Shown here one piece after another: positions 53,207-62,412 of a stretch of DNA of 64,000 nt. The translations under genes were made by a program, and so were the position numbers. The stretch comes from Clostridium grantii DSM 8605 (GTDB lineage Bacteria; Bacillota; Clostridia; Clostridiales; Clostridiaceae). Below the pieces are notes generated by a model. That model saw nothing but the letters and a program-made list of their open reading frames with translations. It was not told the origin of the DNA and made no database searches. The stretch spans positions 192,346 through 256,345 of the forward strand of contig NZ_FQXM01000006.1 of the NCBI RefSeq assembly GCF_900129965.1, in the 5' to 3' direction. Positions within the stretch are counted from its first letter, which is position 1; each line of letters opens with the position of its first letter.

Positions 53207-53647
53207 TTAAATCACCTCTACTTTTCCTCCAGTAGCCTCTATCTTTTCTACGGCACCTTTTGTGAATTTAGTAGCTTTAATAGTAAGTTTTCTTTCTAAC
53301 TCACCATTTCCTAAAATTTTAACGCCATCTTTAATCTTGCTTATTACGCCATGTTGTTTCAATAACTCTGGAGTAACTGTAGTACCATCTTCAAATATGT
53401 TTAATCTATTAACATTTACTTCTACATAATCTTTAGCGAAAATATTCGTAAATCCTCTTTTAGGTAATCTTCTATATAGAGGCATTTGACCACCTTCAAA
53501 TCCTGGTCTTACGCCACCGCCTGATCTAGAATTTTGTCCGTCCTGACCTCTAGCTGCAGTTTTACCCCAACCAGAACCAGTACCTCTTCCAACTCTTTTT
53601 TTGCTTTTTTTAGAACCTAAAGCAGGTTTTAAATCATGAAGTTTCAA
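53207..53647 (-). CDS. rplO: 50S ribosomal protein L15
   Basis: L15 (146 residues) beginning MKLHDLKPALGSKKSKKRVGRG. The frame reaches a GTG at 53656, but GGAGG is 8 nt before the TTG at 53645-53647, and this start matches the family N-terminus. Confidence 0.96.
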   Translation of the reverse strand: MKLHDLKPALGSKKSKKRVGRGTGSGWGKTAARGQDGQNSRSGGGVRPGFEGGQMPLYRRLPKRGFTNIFAKDYVEVNVNRLNIFEDGTTVTPELLKQHGVISKIKDGVKILGNGELERKLTIKATKFTKGAVEKIEATGGKVEVI

Positions 53648-53662
53648 GTCTAGCACCTCCTC

Positions 53663-53845
53663 TTATTGTACTTCTTCTATCTCTAGAAGATAAATGACTT
53701 TGTTCATCATACCTCTTATTTGAGGAGTATCTTCGTGAATAACTGTTTTGCCGATTTTATTCAAACCAAGAGCTTCCACAGTAGCTCTATGATCTTTTTT
53801 TCTACCGATAACACTCTTCACTTGAGTAATCTTAAGCTTAGCCAA
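53663..53845 (-). CDS. rpmD: 50S ribosomal protein L30
   Basis: L30 (60 residues), MAKLKITQVKSVIGRKKDHRAT, complete. The start is TTG with GAGGGG 6 nt upstream. Between rpsE and rplO. Confidence 0.97.
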   Translation of the reverse strand: MAKLKITQVKSVIGRKKDHRATVEALGLNKIGKTVIHEDTPQIRGMMNKVIYLLEIEEVQ

Positions 53846-53857
53846 TGTGATCCCCTC

Positions 53858-54355
53858 CTAACCTAATATTTCTTCTACTGTTTTACCTCTTAAACTAGCA
53901 ATCTGCTCTGCAGTTCTTAGTTTACTTAAACCATCGATAGTTGCGCTAACCATGTTTTTAGGGTTATTAGATCCTAATGATTTCGCTCTAACATCCTTCA
54001 ATCCTGCTAATTCAAGTACCGCTCTTACTGGTCCACCAGCAATAACTCCTGTACCTTCTACAGCTGGCATTAATAATACATTACCTCTTCCAAATTCACC
54101 ATAGATTCTGTGTGGGATAGTATTATCAACTATTGCAACTTCTACTAGATGTTTCTTAGCATCTTCAATTCCTTTTCTAATTGCTTCAGGTATCTCAGTT
54201 GCTTTTCCTAATCCTACTCCAACGTGTCCGTTTTCGTCCCCAACTACTACTAAAGCTGTGAATCTAAAGTTTCTTCCGCCTTTAACAACTTTAGCAACTC
54301 TATTTATGAATACAACTTTTTCTTTTAAATTAAGGGAATTAGGGTCTATTCTCAT
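53858..54355 (-). CDS. rpsE: 30S ribosomal protein S5
   Basis: S5 (165 residues) with the N-terminal dsRNA-binding-like domain (FINRVAKVVKGGRNFRFTA) and a C-terminal S5 domain. Complete, spc operon. Confidence 0.98.
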   Translation of the reverse strand: MRIDPNSLNLKEKVVFINRVAKVVKGGRNFRFTALVVVGDENGHVGVGLGKATEIPEAIRKGIEDAKKHLVEVAIVDNTIPHRIYGEFGRGNVLLMPAVEGTGVIAGGPVRAVLELAGLKDVRAKSLGSNNPKNMVSATIDGLSKLRTAEQIASLRGKTVEEILG

Positions 54356-54372
54356 AGCATTTCCTCCTTTAC

Positions 54373-54735
54373 CTAGAATTGTAAACCAGCTTCTCTAGCG
54401 CCTTCAGCAAGTTCTTTTATTCTTCCGTGATATATAAATCCGCCTCTGTCAAAAACAACTTCTGTAATACCATTTTTTAAAGCTTTTTCAGCTACCATAG
54501 TACCAACTAATTTAGCTGCTTCTTTATTGTTTCCAACTTTACCTTGGAAATCTTTATCTAATGAAGAAGCTGATACTAAAGTAACTCCGTTTATATCATC
54601 AATTATTTGAGCATATATGTTTCTTTCACTTCTGTAAACTGCAAGTCTTGGTCTTGAAGTAGTACCAGATAATTTTTTACGTACTCTTTTGTGACGTCTA
54701 ACTCTCGCTTTATTGCGATCAGGTTTACTAAACAA
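54373..54735 (-). CDS. rplR: 50S ribosomal protein L18
   Basis: L18 (120 residues) with RPRLAVYRSERNIYAQIID. A GTG at 54744 is in frame inside the AAAGGAG site; the TTG at 54733-54735 has 8-nt spacing and gives the usual MFxKxDRN start. Confidence 0.96.
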   Translation of the reverse strand: MFSKPDRNKARVRRHKRVRKKLSGTTSRPRLAVYRSERNIYAQIIDDINGVTLVSASSLDKDFQGKVGNNKEAAKLVGTMVAEKALKNGITEVVFDRGGFIYHGRIKELAEGAREAGLQF

Positions 54736-54762
54736 TTCACTCACTCCTTTCAGTGTTTAAAA

Positions 54763-55305
54763 TTATTTCTTACCTGTTTTACCTTCTTTACGTCTAACAA
54801 CTTCTCCAGCGTATCTAATTCCTTTACCTTTATATGGTTCAGGTTTTCTCCATACTCTGATGTTAGCCGCAGCTGATCCAACTTGTTCTTTATCAATTCC
54901 TTTTACAATAATTTTTGTATTTTCAGGAACTTCATATTGTATTCCGTCTTCAGCTATCATTTCAACAGGATGTGAATATCCAAGGCTTAATACTAATTTT
55001 GATCCTTGTAATTGCGCTCTGTAACCTACTCCAACTAATTCCAAAGTTTTTTGGAATCCTTGAGAAACACCAACAACCATGTTATTTAACAATGCTCTTG
55101 TTAAACCATGTAATGCTCTATGTGTAGCTATATCAGAAGGTCTAGCAACAACAACTTGATTATTTTCTATAGATATTTGCATATCTTTATGCATATCTTT
55201 TACTAATTCACCTTTTGGGCCTTTAACTGTAACAACGTTATCTGGTGTTACGTCAACAGTTACTCCTACAGGTATATCTATTGGAAGTCTACCAATTCTT
55301 GACAT
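54763..55305 (-). CDS. rplF: 50S ribosomal protein L6
   Basis: L6 (180 residues), two L6 domains, ending in GEVVRRKEGKTGKK. Complete, in the usual spc order after rpsH. Confidence 0.98.
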   Translation of the reverse strand: MSRIGRLPIDIPVGVTVDVTPDNVVTVKGPKGELVKDMHKDMQISIENNQVVVARPSDIATHRALHGLTRALLNNMVVGVSQGFQKTLELVGVGYRAQLQGSKLVLSLGYSHPVEMIAEDGIQYEVPENTKIIVKGIDKEQVGSAAANIRVWRKPEPYKGKGIRYAGEVVRRKEGKTGKK

Positions 55306-55329
55306 CCTCGCACCTCCTATTCGTCTTAA

Positions 55330-55728
55330 TTACCATACGTAACAAATAACTTCTCCACCTAATCCAGCGTTTCTTGCATCTCTATCAGTAACAATACCTT
55401 TAGATGTAGAAACCATAGCAATTCCTAATCCGTTTAATACTTGTGGTACGTCATCTTTTTTGCAATAAACTCTTAAGCCAGGTTTTGAAATTCTTTTAAG
55501 ACCTGTAATAGTTCTTTCACTTGCATTTATATATTTTAGGCCTATTCTTAACATTTTAACTGGGCCATCTTCGTATTCTTCTAAACCTTTTATATATCCT
55601 TCTTTTAACAATATATCTGCGATAGCTCTCTTCACATTTGAAGAAGGTACTTCAACTATATCATGTCTAACAACATTTGCATTTCTGATACGAGTCAGCA
55701 TATCTGCGATAGGGTCTGTCATAACCAT
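55330..55728 (-). CDS. rpsH: 30S ribosomal protein S8
   Basis: S8 (132 residues), MVMTDPIADMLTRIRNAN, C-terminus GGEVICYVW. It binds the central domain of 16S rRNA and is the classical spc-operon regulator in E. coli. Confidence 0.98.
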   Translation of the reverse strand: MVMTDPIADMLTRIRNANVVRHDIVEVPSSNVKRAIADILLKEGYIKGLEEYEDGPVKMLRIGLKYINASERTITGLKRISKPGLRVYCKKDDVPQVLNGLGIAMVSTSKGIVTDRDARNAGLGGEVICYVW

Positions 55729-55755
55729 TTTTGTGCCTCCTTTCAGTATCTAATA

Positions 55756-55941
55756 TTACCAGCTTGCTTTTTTACAACCAGGGATTTGTCCCTTGTAAGC
55801 TAATTCTCTAAAACATATACGGCATATTCCATATTTTCTAAGTACAGAATGAGGTCTTCCACAAATTCTACATCTTGTGTAAGCTCTTGTTTGGTACTTA
55901 GGAGTTTTACTCCATTTTTCTAACATCGCTTTACGTGCCAA
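55756..55941 (-). CDS. rpsN: 30S ribosomal protein S14, zinc type (S14Z)
   Basis: The 61-residue zinc form with CRICG and CRICF pairs. The start is TTG with GGAGGG 6 nt upstream. It lies between rplE and rpsH. Confidence 0.97.
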   Translation of the reverse strand: MARKAMLEKWSKTPKYQTRAYTRCRICGRPHSVLRKYGICRICFRELAYKGQIPGCKKASW

Positions 55942-55956
55942 GTTTTTCCCTCCTTA

Positions 55957-56499
55957 TTATTGAGCAAATGGCATCCCAAGATATCTTAGTAACTCTCTAG
56001 CTTCTTCATCTGTTTTAGCAGTAGTTACAAATATGATATCCATACCTCTTACTTTGTCAATTTTATCATATTCAATTTCTGGGAATATAAGTTGTTCTTT
56101 AACTCCTAGAGCGTAGTTTCCTCTTCCATCAAATGCTTTTGCCGAAACTCCTCTGAAGTCTCTAACTCTTGGAAGAGCTATGCTCATTAATTTATCAGCA
56201 AACTCATACATTTTTGCTTTTCTAAGAGTTACTTTTAACCCTATTGGCATATTTTCTCTGATTTTGAAGTTAGCAACAGATTTTTTTGATCTAGTAACTA
56301 TTGGCTTTTGACCAGCAATAATTTCCATATCTTTCATTGCAATTTCCATTACTTTTGAATTATCTTTTGCTTCACCTAAACCTATATTAAGTACAATTTT
56401 CTCAAGTTTAGGTACTTCCATTATGTTTTTATAACCGAACTTTTCCATTAAAGCAGGTACTATCTCATCATTGTACTTGTTTTGAAGTCTTGGAATCAT
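55957..56499 (-). CDS. rplE: 50S ribosomal protein L5
   Basis: L5 (180 residues), MIPRLQNKYNDEIVPALM, with the conserved RDFRGVSAKAFDGRGNY block. Binds 5S rRNA. Complete. Confidence 0.98.
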   Translation of the reverse strand: MIPRLQNKYNDEIVPALMEKFGYKNIMEVPKLEKIVLNIGLGEAKDNSKVMEIAMKDMEIIAGQKPIVTRSKKSVANFKIRENMPIGLKVTLRKAKMYEFADKLMSIALPRVRDFRGVSAKAFDGRGNYALGVKEQLIFPEIEYDKIDKVRGMDIIFVTTAKTDEEARELLRYLGMPFAQ

Positions 56500-56525
56500 T
56501 GGGCATCCTCCTTTCGAATAAAAGA

Positions 56526-56843
56526 CTATAGAATTTCGCCGCAGTTTTTACAAACTCTAACTTTTGTTCCGTCTTCTAATAATTTCTTACTGATTCTTGT
56601 AGCTGACTTACATTTTGTGCAGTATAACATAACTTTTGAGCTATTTATAGCTGCCTCTTGTTTAACAATTCCACCTTGCATATTTGCTCTGCTTGGTTTA
56701 ACATGTTTAGTTACTATATGAGCTCCTTCAACTATTACTTTATCAGTCTTAGGATATACTTTTAAAACTTTACCAGTTTTTCCTTTATCTTTACCAGAAA
56801 TAACTACTACTGTGTCATCTCTTCTTACATGAACTTTAGCCAC
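56526..56843 (-). CDS. rplX: 50S ribosomal protein L24
   Basis: L24 (105 residues) with the KOW motif VVISGKDKGKTGKVLKVYP. Of two in-frame GTG codons, the second (56841-56843) has AAGGAGG at 8 nt and gives the family start MAKVHVRRDD. Cys residues near the end (CTKCKSATR ... CKNCG) form a zinc-ribbon-like extension seen in some L24 proteins. Confidence 0.96.
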   Translation of the reverse strand: MAKVHVRRDDTVVVISGKDKGKTGKVLKVYPKTDKVIVEGAHIVTKHVKPSRANMQGGIVKQEAAINSSKVMLYCTKCKSATRISKKLLEDGTKVRVCKNCGEIL

Positions 56844-56858
56844 TATAGCCACCTCCTT

Positions 56859-57233
56859 CTAAAGAACTTCTGGTGCTAAAGATAGTATTTTATTATAATC
56901 TTTATCTTTTTCTCTTAATTCTCTGGCAATTGGCCCAAATATACGTGTACCTTTAGGCATTTTGTCATCTTTTATAACTACAGCTGCATTATCATCAAAT
57001 TTTATGTAAGAACCATCTTTTCTTCTTACACCTCTTTTAGATCTAACTATAACTGCTTTAATAACGTCACCTTTTTTAACAACACCGCCTGGTGTTGCAC
57101 TTTTAACGCTGGCAACTATAACGTCTCCTATGTTTCCATACTTTCTTTTCGATCCGCCTAATACTCTTATGCACATAATTTCTTTTGCACCAGTATTATC
57201 TGCGATTTTTAATCGAGTTTGTGGTTGTATCAT
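56859..57233 (-). CDS. rplN: 50S ribosomal protein L14
   Basis: L14 (124 residues), MIQPQTRLKIADNTGAKEIM, complete, 8 nt from its GGAGG site. First gene of the classical spc set after rpsQ. Confidence 0.98.
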   Translation of the reverse strand: MIQPQTRLKIADNTGAKEIMCIRVLGGSKRKYGNIGDVIVASVKSATPGGVVKKGDVIKAVIVRSKRGVRRKDGSYIKFDDNAAVVIKDDKMPKGTRIFGPIARELREKDKDYNKILSLAPEVL

Positions 57234-57260
57234 ACAAGCGTCCTCCTTTCAACTAAATGA

Positions 57261-57515
57261 TTATTTAGCTTTTTCAAGAATCTTTACAAGTCTCCATCTT
57301 TTATCCTTAGACAATGGTCTTGTTTCCATTATTTGAACTGTATCGTTAAATCCAGCTTCATTATTCTCATCATGTACTTTGAATTTTTTAGTTCTCTTCA
57401 TAGTTTTACCGTACAATGGATGACGTACTTTATCTTCTACTGCAACAACTATAGTTTTATCCATTTTGTCAGATATAACTTTTCCAATTCTTGCTTTTCT
57501 TTGTCCTCTTTCCAC
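57261..57515 (-). CDS. rpsQ: 30S ribosomal protein S17
   Basis: S17 (84 residues), an OB-fold protein. The frame runs 13 codons further up into rpmC, but AAGGAGG is 7 nt before the GTG at 57513-57515, and the resulting start MERGQRKARIG matches the family. Confidence 0.97.
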   Translation of the reverse strand: MERGQRKARIGKVISDKMDKTIVVAVEDKVRHPLYGKTMKRTKKFKVHDENNEAGFNDTVQIMETRPLSKDKRWRLVKILEKAK

Positions 57516-57537
57516 AGTTAAACCTCCTTCCAGTATG

Positions 57538-57750
57538 CTACTGTTCAAGCTCACTTAATTCCTTTTGTCTTAAAATAGTCTTAACTTGAGCTATTGATTT
57601 CTTTACTTGTTTTATTCTCATAGGGTTTTCTAACTGTCCTGTTGCTAATTGAAATCTCAAATTGAATAACTCTGATTTTAAATCATTTACTTTGCTCATT
57701 AGCTCTTGAAACGAGCTTTGTTTTAATTCTTGCAACTCATTAGCTCTCAT
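57538..57750 (-). CDS. rpmC: 50S ribosomal protein L29
   Basis: L29 (70 residues), a two-helix protein at the tunnel exit, with SELFNLRFQLATGQLENPMRI. Overlaps rplP by 11 nt. Confidence 0.98.
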   Translation of the reverse strand: MRANELQELKQSSFQELMSKVNDLKSELFNLRFQLATGQLENPMRIKQVKKSIAQVKTILRQKELSELEQ

Positions 57751-58183
57751 TTACTTCACCACCAGTTTGCTCAAAATCTTTTCTTGTAACAAATTTACAC
57801 TTCATTGGAAGTTTGTGTGAAGCAAGTCTCATTGCTTCTCTTGCAACATCTTCTTGCACTCCAGACAATTCAAATAATACTCTACCTGGTTTAACAACAG
57901 CTACCCAGTACTCTGGTGAACCCTTACCTGAACCCATACGAGTTTCAGCTGGCTTCTTAGTTACAGGCTTATCTGGGAATACTTTAATCCAAAGTTTTCC
58001 CCCTCTTTTTATATATCTATTGATAGCTATTCTTGCAGATTCTATTTGATTGCTAGTTAGCCATCCGCACTCTGTAGCTTGTAGAGCATAATCACCATAA
58101 GCTATAAAGTTTCCTCTAGTTGCTTTGCCCTTCATTCTACCACGTTGCACTTTACGACGTTTAACTCTTTTTGGCATTAACAT
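57740..58183 (-). CDS. rplP: 50S ribosomal protein L16
   Basis: L16 (147 residues), MLMPKRVKRRKVQRGRMKG, with RGGKLWIKVFPDKPVTKKP and an intact Arg-rich N-terminus reaching the A-site tRNA region. Complete. Confidence 0.98.
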   Translation of the reverse strand: MLMPKRVKRRKVQRGRMKGKATRGNFIAYGDYALQATECGWLTSNQIESARIAINRYIKRGGKLWIKVFPDKPVTKKPAETRMGSGKGSPEYWVAVVKPGRVLFELSGVQEDVAREAMRLASHKLPMKCKFVTRKDFEQTGGEVNES

Positions 58184-58202
58184 AGCTAGCAGTTCCTCCT
58201 TC

Positions 58203-58871
58203 CTATTGGTTTACTGTCTCAGGTCTAACTTTTTTAACTGGGAGAACTTCTCCGTTATAAACCCATACTTTTACACCTATTTTTCCATAAGTTGTATCAG
58301 CTTCAGCAAATCCGTAATCTATATCAGCTCTTAATGTTTGTAGTGGAATTGTTCCTTCGTGGTATTGCTCTGTTCTAGCTATTTCAGCTCCGCCGATTCT
58401 TCCAGCACATGCAGTTTTAACCCCTTTAGCTCCACTTCTCATTCCTCTTTGGATTGTTTGCTTCATAGCTCTTCTGAATGATATTCTCTTTTCTAATTGT
58501 TGAGCAATATTTTCAGCCATTAATTGAGCGTTTGTTTCTGCTCTTTTAACTTCAACTATGTTAATGATTATATTCTTATCTTTACCTATTTGTTTATTTA
58601 AATCATCTTTTAAAGAATCTATTCCTTTACCACCTTTTCCAATAATCATACCTGGTTTAGCAGTGTGGATATTGATTTTTATTCTTTTTGGTGTTCTTTC
58701 GATTTCTATCTTAGCTATTCCAGCTGAGAAAGTTTTCGCTTTTACGAACTTTCTAATCTTATTATCTTCAATAAGGTTATCAGCAAACTTATCACTATCT
58801 GCATACCATTTAGCGTCCCAGTCTCTGATAACTCCGACTCTTAAGCCATGAGGATGTACTTTCTGTCCCAC
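58203..58871 (-). CDS. rpsC: 30S ribosomal protein S3
   Basis: S3 (222 residues), MGQKVHPHGLRVGVIRDWD, with a KH domain (GMIIGKGGKGIDSLK). Part of the mRNA entry site. Complete. Confidence 0.98.
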   Translation of the reverse strand: MGQKVHPHGLRVGVIRDWDAKWYADSDKFADNLIEDNKIRKFVKAKTFSAGIAKIEIERTPKRIKINIHTAKPGMIIGKGGKGIDSLKDDLNKQIGKDKNIIINIVEVKRAETNAQLMAENIAQQLEKRISFRRAMKQTIQRGMRSGAKGVKTACAGRIGGAEIARTEQYHEGTIPLQTLRADIDYGFAEADTTYGKIGVKVWVYNGEVLPVKKVRPETVNQ

Positions 58872-58886
58872 TCTCTTTACCTCCTT

Positions 58887-59222
58887 TTATGGTCTTTCTT
58901 TTACAACTACTGTGATGTGACTTGATCTCTTAAGGATTTGATAAGCTCTTCCTTGAGCACGTGGTCTCCATCTTTTTAGTGTTGGTCCTTGATTTGCATA
59001 TGCTTCTGCTACATATAATCTACTTACATCTAAGTTTTCATTATTTTCTGCATTTGCTACAGCAGACTTAAGTACTTTACCGATTTCAACTGCTGCGAAT
59101 TTTGGAGTAAATTTTAAGATTGCACTAGCTTCACTAGCATCTTTACCCCTAATTAAGTCAAGAACAACTCCCACCTTAGTTGAAGAAATTCTAACATATT
59201 TAGCTGTTGCTTTAGCTTCCAT
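58887..59222 (-). CDS. rplV: 50S ribosomal protein L22
   Basis: L22 (111 residues) with the hairpin loop GPTLKRWRPRAQGRAYQILK that lines the exit tunnel; no macrolide-resistance type insertion is visible. Confidence 0.98.
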   Translation of the reverse strand: MEAKATAKYVRISSTKVGVVLDLIRGKDASEASAILKFTPKFAAVEIGKVLKSAVANAENNENLDVSRLYVAEAYANQGPTLKRWRPRAQGRAYQILKRSSHITVVVKERP

Positions 59223-59243
59223 TATTGTTCCTCCTTCCTAAGA

Positions 59244-59525
59244 CTATTTAGCACGAGATGTTTTCTCGGATTTAATATGTCCTTTGAATGTTCTAGTTAA
59301 AACAAATTCTCCTAATTTATGTCCTACCATATCTTCTGTTACATATACAGGAACATGTTTTCTTCCATCATGTAATGCTACAGTGTGGCCTACAAATTGT
59401 GGGAAAATTGTTGAACTTCTTGACCATGATTTTATTACCTTTTTTTCGCCCTTTTCGTTCATTTCTTCAATCTTTTTCATTAAGGATTCTGCGACAAAAG
59501 GCCCTTTTTTTACTGATCTACTCAA
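59244..59525 (-). CDS. rpsS: 30S ribosomal protein S19
   Basis: S19 (93 residues), MSRSVKKGPFVAESLMKKI, starting at a TTG (59523-59525) with GGAGG 8 nt upstream. Complete. Confidence 0.98.
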   Translation of the reverse strand: MSRSVKKGPFVAESLMKKIEEMNEKGEKKVIKSWSRSSTIFPQFVGHTVALHDGRKHVPVYVTEDMVGHKLGEFVLTRTFKGHIKSEKTSRAK

Positions 59526-59592
59526 TGTGAAGTCCTCCTTTCAAACTCTTTAAAAGTTCCGGAAGAGAATATTTATTCCCTTCATCTACAAA

Positions 59593-60420
59593 TTACTTTC
59601 TCTTTTTGATAATCAATCTATCAGAATATTTCTTATTCTTTCTAGTTTTGTATCCAAGAGCAGGTTTTCCCCATGGAGTAACAGGACCTGAACGTCCAAT
59701 AGGTGATTTACCTTCTCCACCACCGTGAGGGTGATCATTAGGATTCATTACAGAACCTCTAACTGTAGGTCTAAAGCCCATGTGTCTTTTTCTACCAGCT
59801 TTACCGATATTAATAATATCGTTAGTAGTGTTAGAAACTGTACCAAGTGTAGCTCTACACTCAATTCTTACATATCTCATTTCACCACTTGGTAATCTTA
59901 AAGTTGCATAGTCGCCTTCTTTAGCCATTAATTGAGCAGAAGTACCAGCGGCTCTTACTATTTGACCACCTTTACCAGCTTGTAATTCAATATTATGAAT
60001 AACAGAACCTAATGGGATAAATTTTAATGGTAATGAATTACCCACTTTTATGTCTATATCAGTACCTGACATAAGAACGTCACCTACTTGTAAACCGTTC
60101 GGTGCAATAATATATCTTTTTTCTCCATCAGCATAGCTAAGTAATGCTATGTAAGCAGTTCTATTAGGGTCATATTCTATTGTAGCAACCTTTGCAGGTA
60201 TATTATCTTTATTTCTTTTGAAATCTATTATTCTGTATTTTCTTTTAGCTCCGCCACCACGATGACGTACAGTTATTTTACCTTGAGAGTTTCTACCAGC
60301 CTTGCTCTTTAAAGCTACAAGAAGTGACTTTTCTGGTTGATCAGTAGTTATTTCTTCAAAACTTGCTACTGTCATTTGTCTTCTTGAAGGCGTAGTAGGT
60401 CTAAACTTTTTAACTGCCAT
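59593..60420 (-). CDS. rplB: 50S ribosomal protein L2
   Basis: L2 (275 residues) with the peptidyl-transferase-associated loop NDHPHGGGEGKSPIGRSG, including the essential histidine. Complete. Confidence 0.99.
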   Translation of the reverse strand: MAVKKFRPTTPSRRQMTVASFEEITTDQPEKSLLVALKSKAGRNSQGKITVRHRGGGAKRKYRIIDFKRNKDNIPAKVATIEYDPNRTAYIALLSYADGEKRYIIAPNGLQVGDVLMSGTDIDIKVGNSLPLKFIPLGSVIHNIELQAGKGGQIVRAAGTSAQLMAKEGDYATLRLPSGEMRYVRIECRATLGTVSNTTNDIINIGKAGRKRHMGFRPTVRGSVMNPNDHPHGGGEGKSPIGRSGPVTPWGKPALGYKTRKNKKYSDRLIIKKRK

Positions 60421-60474
60421 TTAATTTCCCTCCTTCGTTAAGCTTTTCTGGCTTATTGCCAATAGTTGCTTTAA

Positions 60475-60768
60475 TTACATTCCTTCAAAAAACTCTATTG
60501 TTTTGCTAGCTTCTGTTAACTTAACAACAGCTTTTTTAAAGTCAGCTCTTTTACCAACATGAACTCCAACTCTTTTAACTTTTCCGTTAATGTTAATTGT
60601 GTTCACATTTTCAACTTTCACATCAAAAACAGCTTCTACAGCAGCTTTGATCTGACATTTATTAGCATGCTTATCAACAACAAAAGTGTATTTCTTATCA
60701 GCCATGTCAGACATAGTTTTTTCTGTTATAACTGGTCTTCTGATAATATCATAATTGTTTAATTTCAT
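60475..60768 (-). CDS. rplW: 50S ribosomal protein L23
   Basis: L23 (97 residues), DIIRRPVITEKTMSDMADKKYTF at the N-terminus. Docking site for signal recognition particle and trigger factor. Shares one base with the rplD stop. Confidence 0.98.
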   Translation of the reverse strand: MKLNNYDIIRRPVITEKTMSDMADKKYTFVVDKHANKCQIKAAVEAVFDVKVENVNTININGKVKRVGVHVGKRADFKKAVVKLTEASKTIEFFEGM

Positions 60769-61388
60769 TATGCATACACCTCCTCAATCTGAGCAATTGC
60801 TTCTTTTGTTACAACTAAATTACCATGTTTTAAAATGTCATAAACATTTAAATTGTTCACTGGAACAACATCAGCATTTTCAATGTTTCTTACTGACTTG
60901 TATATTGCTTCGTCAGAAGAAGCTACAACTATAAGTGGCTTTTTAACATTTAATGCATTAATCATAGCAACAATAGTTTTAGTTTTTGGTGTTTCTAAAG
61001 TTAATCCTTCTAAAAGAATCATTTCATTTTCATTTACCTTACTTGATAAAACTGACTTCATTGCAGTTTTTCTCATTGATTTAGGTGTAGAAACTCTATA
61101 TTCTCTTGGTTTTGGAGCAAAAACCATTCCACCACCAACCCATTGTGGTGATCTAGTTGATCCTTGTCTTGCTCTACCAGTACCCTTTTGTCTCCAAGGC
61201 TTTCTTCCTCCACCAGATACTTCAGATCTAGTTTTAGCAGATTGATTTCCTTGTCTCTTGTTTGCTAATTGAGCAACAACAACTTGGTGTACTGCACTTT
61301 CTTTTATTTCAGCCGCAAATACAGTTTCATTTAAATCCATTGTACCAACTTTACTTCCTTCTGTATTAAATACGTCTAATACTGGCAT
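60768..61388 (-). CDS. rplD: 50S ribosomal protein L4
   Basis: L4 (206 residues), MPVLDVFNTEGSKVGTMDLN, with the tunnel loop rich in Gly/Arg (SGGGRKPWRQKGTGRARQGS). In many bacteria L4 represses the S10 operon through its leader; the long leader here makes that worth testing. Confidence 0.98.
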   Translation of the reverse strand: MPVLDVFNTEGSKVGTMDLNETVFAAEIKESAVHQVVVAQLANKRQGNQSAKTRSEVSGGGRKPWRQKGTGRARQGSTRSPQWVGGGMVFAPKPREYRVSTPKSMRKTAMKSVLSSKVNENEMILLEGLTLETPKTKTIVAMINALNVKKPLIVVASSDEAIYKSVRNIENADVVPVNNLNVYDILKHGNLVVTKEAIAQIEEVYA

Positions 61389-61415
61389 TCTATTTCCTCC
61401 TTTCTTTAAGAAACT

Positions 61416-62045
61416 CTAGGCTTTAGTAGTGTTTTTTATAACAACATAGCCTTTGTTTGGACCAGGAACTCCACCTTTTATTAAGATGATATTCTTTTCA
61501 GCTAATATTTCAACTACTTCTAAATTTAAAACTGTAGTTTTCTTATTACCCATATGTCCTGGCATTCTTTTATTTTTAAAAGTTCTTGATGGATCAGATG
61601 CTGCACCTGCTGAACCTGTAGCTCTATGGTATTTAGAACCGTGAGACATAGGACCTCTGTGCATTCCCCATCTTTTAATTGTTCCTTGGAAGCCTTTTCC
61701 TTTAGAAATTCCGCTTACATCAACTTTATCTCCTGTAGCAAAAACATCTGCAGTAATCTCTGCCCCTACTTCATATAAATCTGTATTGTCAAGTCTTAGT
61801 TCTCTCACTATTCTCTTAGGAGTAGTTCCAGCTTTTTCAAAATGACCTTTTTTAGGTTTATTAGCTAGGTTTGCTCTCATTTCTTCAAATCCAACTTGAA
61901 TTGAGTTGTAACCTTCTTTTTCTACTGTTTTCTTTTGTAAAACAGTACATGGGCCTGCTTGAATTACAGTTACTGGAACAACTTTACCTTCTTGAGTGAA
62001 AATTTGAGTCATTCCTAATTTTCTTCCTATAATAGCTTTTTCCAT
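61416..62045 (-). CDS. rplC: 50S ribosomal protein L3
   Basis: L3 (209 residues), MEKAIIGRKLGMTQIF, with the central HRATGSAGAASDPSRTFKNK extension. A GTG three codons upstream overlaps the ribosome site; GGGAGG is 8 nt before the ATG at 62043-62045. Confidence 0.98.
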   Translation of the reverse strand: MEKAIIGRKLGMTQIFTQEGKVVPVTVIQAGPCTVLQKKTVEKEGYNSIQVGFEEMRANLANKPKKGHFEKAGTTPKRIVRELRLDNTDLYEVGAEITADVFATGDKVDVSGISKGKGFQGTIKRWGMHRGPMSHGSKYHRATGSAGAASDPSRTFKNKRMPGHMGNKKTTVLNLEVVEILAEKNIILIKGGVPGPNKGYVVIKNTTKA

Positions 62046-62103
62046 GTTTTGCACCTCCCTGTTATATTAGCGGACCATTTACATGATCATAATATTTAAA
62101 TTA

Positions 62104-62412
62104 TTATAATTTGATTTCTATATCCACACCAGCCGGTAAATCAAGTCTCATTAAAGCATCTACGGTTTTTGGTGATGGGCTTAAAATATCTATTAGTCTC
62201 TTATGAGTTCTAATTTCAAACTGTTCTCTTGAATCTTTATATTTATGTGTAGCTCTTAATATTGTAACCAAATCTCTCTCAGTAGGTAGTGGTACTGGCC
62301 CTGCAACTTTAGCACCAGTGTTTTTTGCTGTTTCAACTATCTTTTCAGCAGATTGATCTAAAATATTGTGGTCAAAAGCTTTTAATCTAATTCTAATTTT
62401 TTGACTTGCCAT
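62104..62412 (-). CDS. rpsJ: 30S ribosomal protein S10
   Basis: S10 (102 residues), MASQKIRIRLKAFDHNILDQ, first gene of the S10-spc-alpha superoperon. It also serves as the NusE antitermination factor. AAAGGAGGG precedes the ATG. Confidence 0.99.
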   Translation of the reverse strand: MASQKIRIRLKAFDHNILDQSAEKIVETAKNTGAKVAGPVPLPTERDLVTILRATHKYKDSREQFEIRTHKRLIDILSPSPKTVDALMRLDLPAGVDIEIKL

